Position numbers and translations under genes: made by a program. Below are positions 60,305 to 64,000 of a DNA stretch of 64,000 nucleotides, piece by piece; positions within the stretch are counted from its first letter, which is position 1; every line of letters begins with the position of its first letter. The DNA is from Phaseolus vulgaris (lineage: Eukaryota > Streptophyta > Magnoliopsida > Fabales > Fabaceae). The stretch covers positions 49,202,172 through 49,266,171 of the forward strand of contig NC_023759.2 in NCBI RefSeq assembly GCF_000499845.2, read 5' to 3'. The notes below the pieces were generated by a model that did not search any database, was not told where the DNA came from, and saw only the letters and a program-made list of their open reading frames with translations.

Positions 60305-63136
60305 TTAGTAGACAAAAACAAAACAAAAATTTATTTCTCTTCTCCAAAAAGATGAAATATTAGCAAGTCCTACAAAATATATTCATAGTGTTCATATTAT
60401 GCATCCATTTATTAATAAAGTGGTCCCTACCAATGAATTCATCTTCCTACTAATGAATTTAGCGTAGACCAAGTCTATAAATGAATTCAATTGTTGAAGT
60501 TTGAATAGGACACATTTTTGGTAGAAAAATGTTGTTTGTTTTGAGTTCCAAACATGAGCAACTACATAAGTAACAAATGTTTCTATGCAAATAGAAGAAA
60601 CCAAAACACAGTTTCAGGGAAAAGGATACCATCACTGTGATAAGCCTCAATATTAAATATATCATCTTCTCAAACCATCTTACTTAACTACCTATTCTTC
60701 TTAACAACTATATTATTTTAAACTAATTAATATAAAAATATTTTTTTTAAAGGTGTAAAGTTAGATTTTAACTTTTTAAATGGTTAAAACTGTAATTATT
60801 GTGAAACATATAAATACAAGTAAAATGTCTAATTTTGCATTAAGTTGTTGCTTCGCTTCTTTCTTTTCTGTCTCAATTAATATTTTTTAATTAATAAATT
60901 AATAAATATAATAAATTTCATTGATTAGTTATAATTTTTATATGATAATTAATGCATTAACTAAAAGTCAGTTAGAATTAGGTAGAAAGACTTATTCAAC
61001 TAAAGAAGTAATTACTATATTCAACTTTAAAAATCAATCAATATAAAGATAAAAAATAATTATTCATTTTATAAAATAAAAAATATATTTTCAAAATTGA
61101 TTTTAATTATATTTATTATATATACACCTTAAATATAAGATAATAAGATTAAATTAATTACTAAATACAATTTTTTTCTTCTACTTTAATGAAAAAAAAT
61201 ATACATTGTGATCTTCCATAAGGTTTGTATGTCTCAGAAAAGAAAAGTATCACATTTTTTCTCCTAGAACCCTAACAAGTTTAAAGTGTGAGTTTAGACG
61301 TTATGTTAAGCAAAAAGGTGAGTGCTTACACGTTCTCAATGTGAGTTTTTGTATTTAATAATCAGCTATTACAAATTCATATTTTCCAAACTACGTTAAA
61401 CCCATTTTTTAATTTCTGATGAATCTTGGATCATGCACCAACATCTTTCACACAATCCCAACCAGAACTTCTTCTGCAGGAAAACAGAAAAAAAAAATGC
61501 TAATTCATGAATTCCTTCTAGATAATAAAAACACCCAAAAATTTATTAATAAATTTTAAATATAATTTAACTTTAATTCAAAATAATAAATTAATTCAAA
61601 ATAAAATTAATATATAGTATATTTTACAAGTATCTCAAATTATATTTTTCTAAATCTATAAAATTTGAAAAAAACGTAGAAAATAAATAAGGCGGTGTTT
61701 GGACTCCCTTCCTTCCGGCCACCTCTGGCAAACTTTTCTGGTCAACTCTGTGCCTAACTTCATGTTCGTACCATTATAAGCGCGTTGAGTTCAGCAATAA
61801 TAAGAATATTATTCTACATTATTATTAGTCCAATTTTTACGTCTTAAGTTAGACTTATTCCTACTACTAATTAATGATAATTAAATTAATACATTTTTTT
61901 TTTCATGTAACACCACACACGGATCATACGGTGCATCCAGTTGTACAAAATCTCTTAATTGTTGATGGATCATGGATCGTGCACTCCTTCATCTGATTCT
62001 TTCATTTGTTTTGTTTCTTACGATATTTATTACCATCTTTTTACATAATAGTAATATATTTTTGTTTCATTCAATATCTTTTTATTTCGTAACTTACACC
62101 CTTTTATTCTCTTCTTTACCCTTTTTATACATTTGCAAACAATATATTTAATTTAATCTTTTAAAATTTTCATTCATCCGTTGACCACGCTACATGTAAC
62201 TTATCTCTTGACAAAAGATGGTATTAAGGAATGAAAATCTCAATCCAATTAAGATATTTAAATACAAAAGATCCGTTTAGAGAGAAAGTAAATTAGAAAG
62301 ATTACAGATTTTTAAATAATAAAAATAATAAAATTCATCCTTTCAAGTGATATAAAACTTATTCCAAAATTTAACTGTTTCTCTTTATACTTTTTCTTGC
62401 AACTTACATATTACCATAAATACTGCAAATCTGCCCCCAATGAAATAACTACTAAGTAACTGTTAGGGGTGCTTCCTTTATTTGTTTACAGCCTACCACT
62501 ATTATAATAATAAAAAAATATGTCATTTTTTAATTAAATAATTTTACTTATTAAAAGAACTTCTCTTTATTTTAAAATAAGTAAATAATTTTTCTTTTCT
62601 AAAAATAACGGTTACATAATTTTTTAATATAATTCTTTCTATTTTTAATTAGTAACTCATAAAATAATAAATATTTTTTCATATAATAAAAAATATGAAT
62701 AAAATCTACTTTTGCTAATAATAATAATAATAATTAACATTAGCCCTTCACTATAATATAATAGAAGAGTTTTTAGTATATTATTACATCTTATGTTCTG
62801 CAGCTTTAAATTCATTTTTTTCTTTTCTCTTTCCCTGTATCTGTGTTTGGTCCTGTTTGAGTTGCAGAGAGGTTGGCAAGCACATTCCACACACACATTT
62901 TTTCCTTTGTCATCTTCAAGACCCAGATTTCTAATTCCGACGCAGACCCACCACTATCCTTAATTTTTCAGACCCCAAGCCATGGATTCTCAGATCCATG
63001 GCTTGTAAAGTCAACCCCTTTATCATTGTTTTGGTTGTCACCACTTAAAGCTAAACCCTTCTTCAATGCCCAGATCCCCATTAACCTCTCTCTGAAATCG
63101 CAGGGCTCTGAAGATCAAATCGAAAGCATCAACAGA
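60305..63136. other. Intergenic DNA and 5' leader of the sugar transporter
   Basis: AT-rich up to about 62800. From about 62840 the composition changes to a C-rich leader. Upstream ATGs open short frames at 62982-63008 (8 codons), 62998-63048 (16 codons) and 63066. A possible acceptor, GAAATCGCAG|GG, lies just before 63104. (AAT)n lies near 62718-62734. Confidence 0.45.
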
Positions 63137-64000
63137 ATGAAGGGTTCTAACCGGTTCTTCACTATAGGGCTGGTGGCGGCGTGGTACTCCTCCAACATTG
63201 GCGTGCTTCTCTTGAATAAGTATTTGCTCAGCAACTATGGCTTCAAGTACCCGATCTTCCTCACCATGTGCCACATGACGGCGTGTTCCTTGCTCAGTTA
63301 CGTCGCCATCGCGTGGATGAAGGTGGTGCCCTTGCAAACCATTCGATCCAGGGTTCAGTTCTTCAAGATCTCTGCTCTCAGTCTAGTTTTCTGTGTCTCC
63401 GTTGTGTTTGGGAACATTTCTCTGCGCTACCTCCCCGTGTCTTTTAACCAGGCTGTTGGCGCCACCACGCCCTTCTTCACTGCCGTTTTTGCTTACCTTA
63501 TAACTTTTAAGAGGGAGGCTTGGCTCACTTACCTCACCCTTGTTCCTGTTGTTACTGGAGTCATCATTGCCAGTGGGGTATGTCTCATAACACCACACCC
63601 TTCTAATGATTCTAATTTGGAGTTTTTTTTAATGTGATTTCAGCTTGGTTCAACATGAAATTGAAAATATTTAATTGTCTGATGTTTGTGTTGTGTGTGT
63701 CTTGTTCTATTTGGCCTCAGGGGGAACCTAGTTTCCATCTGTTTGGATTTATTATATGTGTTGCGGCTACTGGTGCAAGGGCTCTGAAATCAGTGCTGCA
63801 AGGGATTTTGCTTTCTTCTGAAGGGTAAGGATTGAGAAACTCTAGATTGATTCGTTAACCATTAATGTTTAAATTATTTTCTTTAAACGGCAAGTTTTGG
63901 TCCCTGTCTGATGCTAACGAGGGGCAAAAGCTTAACTTTTACCTATGTGTAAGGACTAGAGTTTACAATTTTCTATGGACTAAAGTTTAAAATAGGACAA
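63137..64000 (+). CDS. Triose-phosphate-translocator family (nucleotide-)sugar transporter, 5' part
   Basis: Drug/metabolite-superfamily transporter, TPT family, of the group annotated as 'probable sugar phosphate/phosphate translocator' (Arabidopsis At3g11320/At5g05820 relatives). These are Golgi/secretory members. Exon 1 is 63137-63577 and exon 2 is 63721-63824 (ends in phase 2 at GG|GTAAGG). The gene continues beyond the window. The ATG at 63137 gives [20 protein letters not shown], the family's usual start without a transit peptide. The open frame upstream has no ATG. Visible features are membrane segments at about 8-28 and 43-62, the conserved [76 protein letters not shown], and [10 protein letters not shown] in exon 2. 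About 182 of an expected ~310 residues are present. Substrate not readable from sequence. Confidence 0.92.

Noticed and set aside
62873..63136. N-terminal extension of the sugar transporter
   Set aside because: The open frame has no ATG before 63137 and family members start MKG.
1..64000. tRNA, rRNA, CRISPR or prokaryotic features
   Set aside because: No cloverleaf-like B-box context, rRNA signature or regularly spaced repeat array was seen; the DNA is plant nuclear.

Overview
The window is AT-rich plant nuclear DNA, almost certainly from a papilionoid legume of the Phaseolus/Vigna type. The protein-coding genes are intron-containing with GT-AG splice sites. They belong to plant families: UGT76 glycosyltransferases, a DUF620 protein, a proline transporter, a legume-lectin-domain membrane protein and a plant MIR393. 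The gaps hold A/T-rich relics of LINEs, LTR elements and MITEs. All exon models below were built by reading splice signals and checking reading-frame phase; none is supported by transcripts.

Layout: 1-3500 is repeat-rich, with a Ty3/gypsy protease relic at the left edge. 3780-5246 (+) is a four-exon gene of unknown function with a CT microsatellite and a uORF in its leader. 5247-10260 is intergenic with LINE and MITE relics. 10261-13527 (-) and 17509-19775 (+) are two divergently oriented UGT76-type glucosyltransferases. 21332-24111 (-) is a DUF620 gene. 24112-35800 is a long intergenic stretch. 36079-36201 (+) is a MIR393 hairpin. 42763-43722 (+) is a lectin-domain membrane protein without a kinase. 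52051-54516 (+) is a seven-exon proline transporter (ProT), preceded by two or three diverged copies of an upstream segment. 55710-55943 (-) is a small YOS1/IER3IP1-like ER-Golgi protein. 57790-58182 (+) is the 5' part of an unrecognised, possibly plastid-targeted protein. 63137 to past the right edge (+) is a triose-phosphate-translocator-family sugar transporter.

The gene order UGT76, UGT76, DUF620, MIR393, ProT matches, from memory, the Arabidopsis chromosome 3 block At3g55700-At3g55740 (UGT76F1, UGT76F2, DUF620, MYB109, MIR393B, ProT2). The second Arabidopsis copy, MIR393A, also sits beside ProT1. The block brings together two auxin-linked functions: miR393, which silences TIR1/AFB receptors, and UGT76F-type enzymes, of which Arabidopsis UGT76F1 glucosylates indole-3-pyruvate.

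The least described content is a Mutator-like MITE family. Four copies (9661-10034, 41402-41923, 44460-44945, 59927-60295) have terminal inverted repeats and 9-bp target duplications. At least three of them are filled with an array of near-palindromes around the core GGATTAYRTAATCC.
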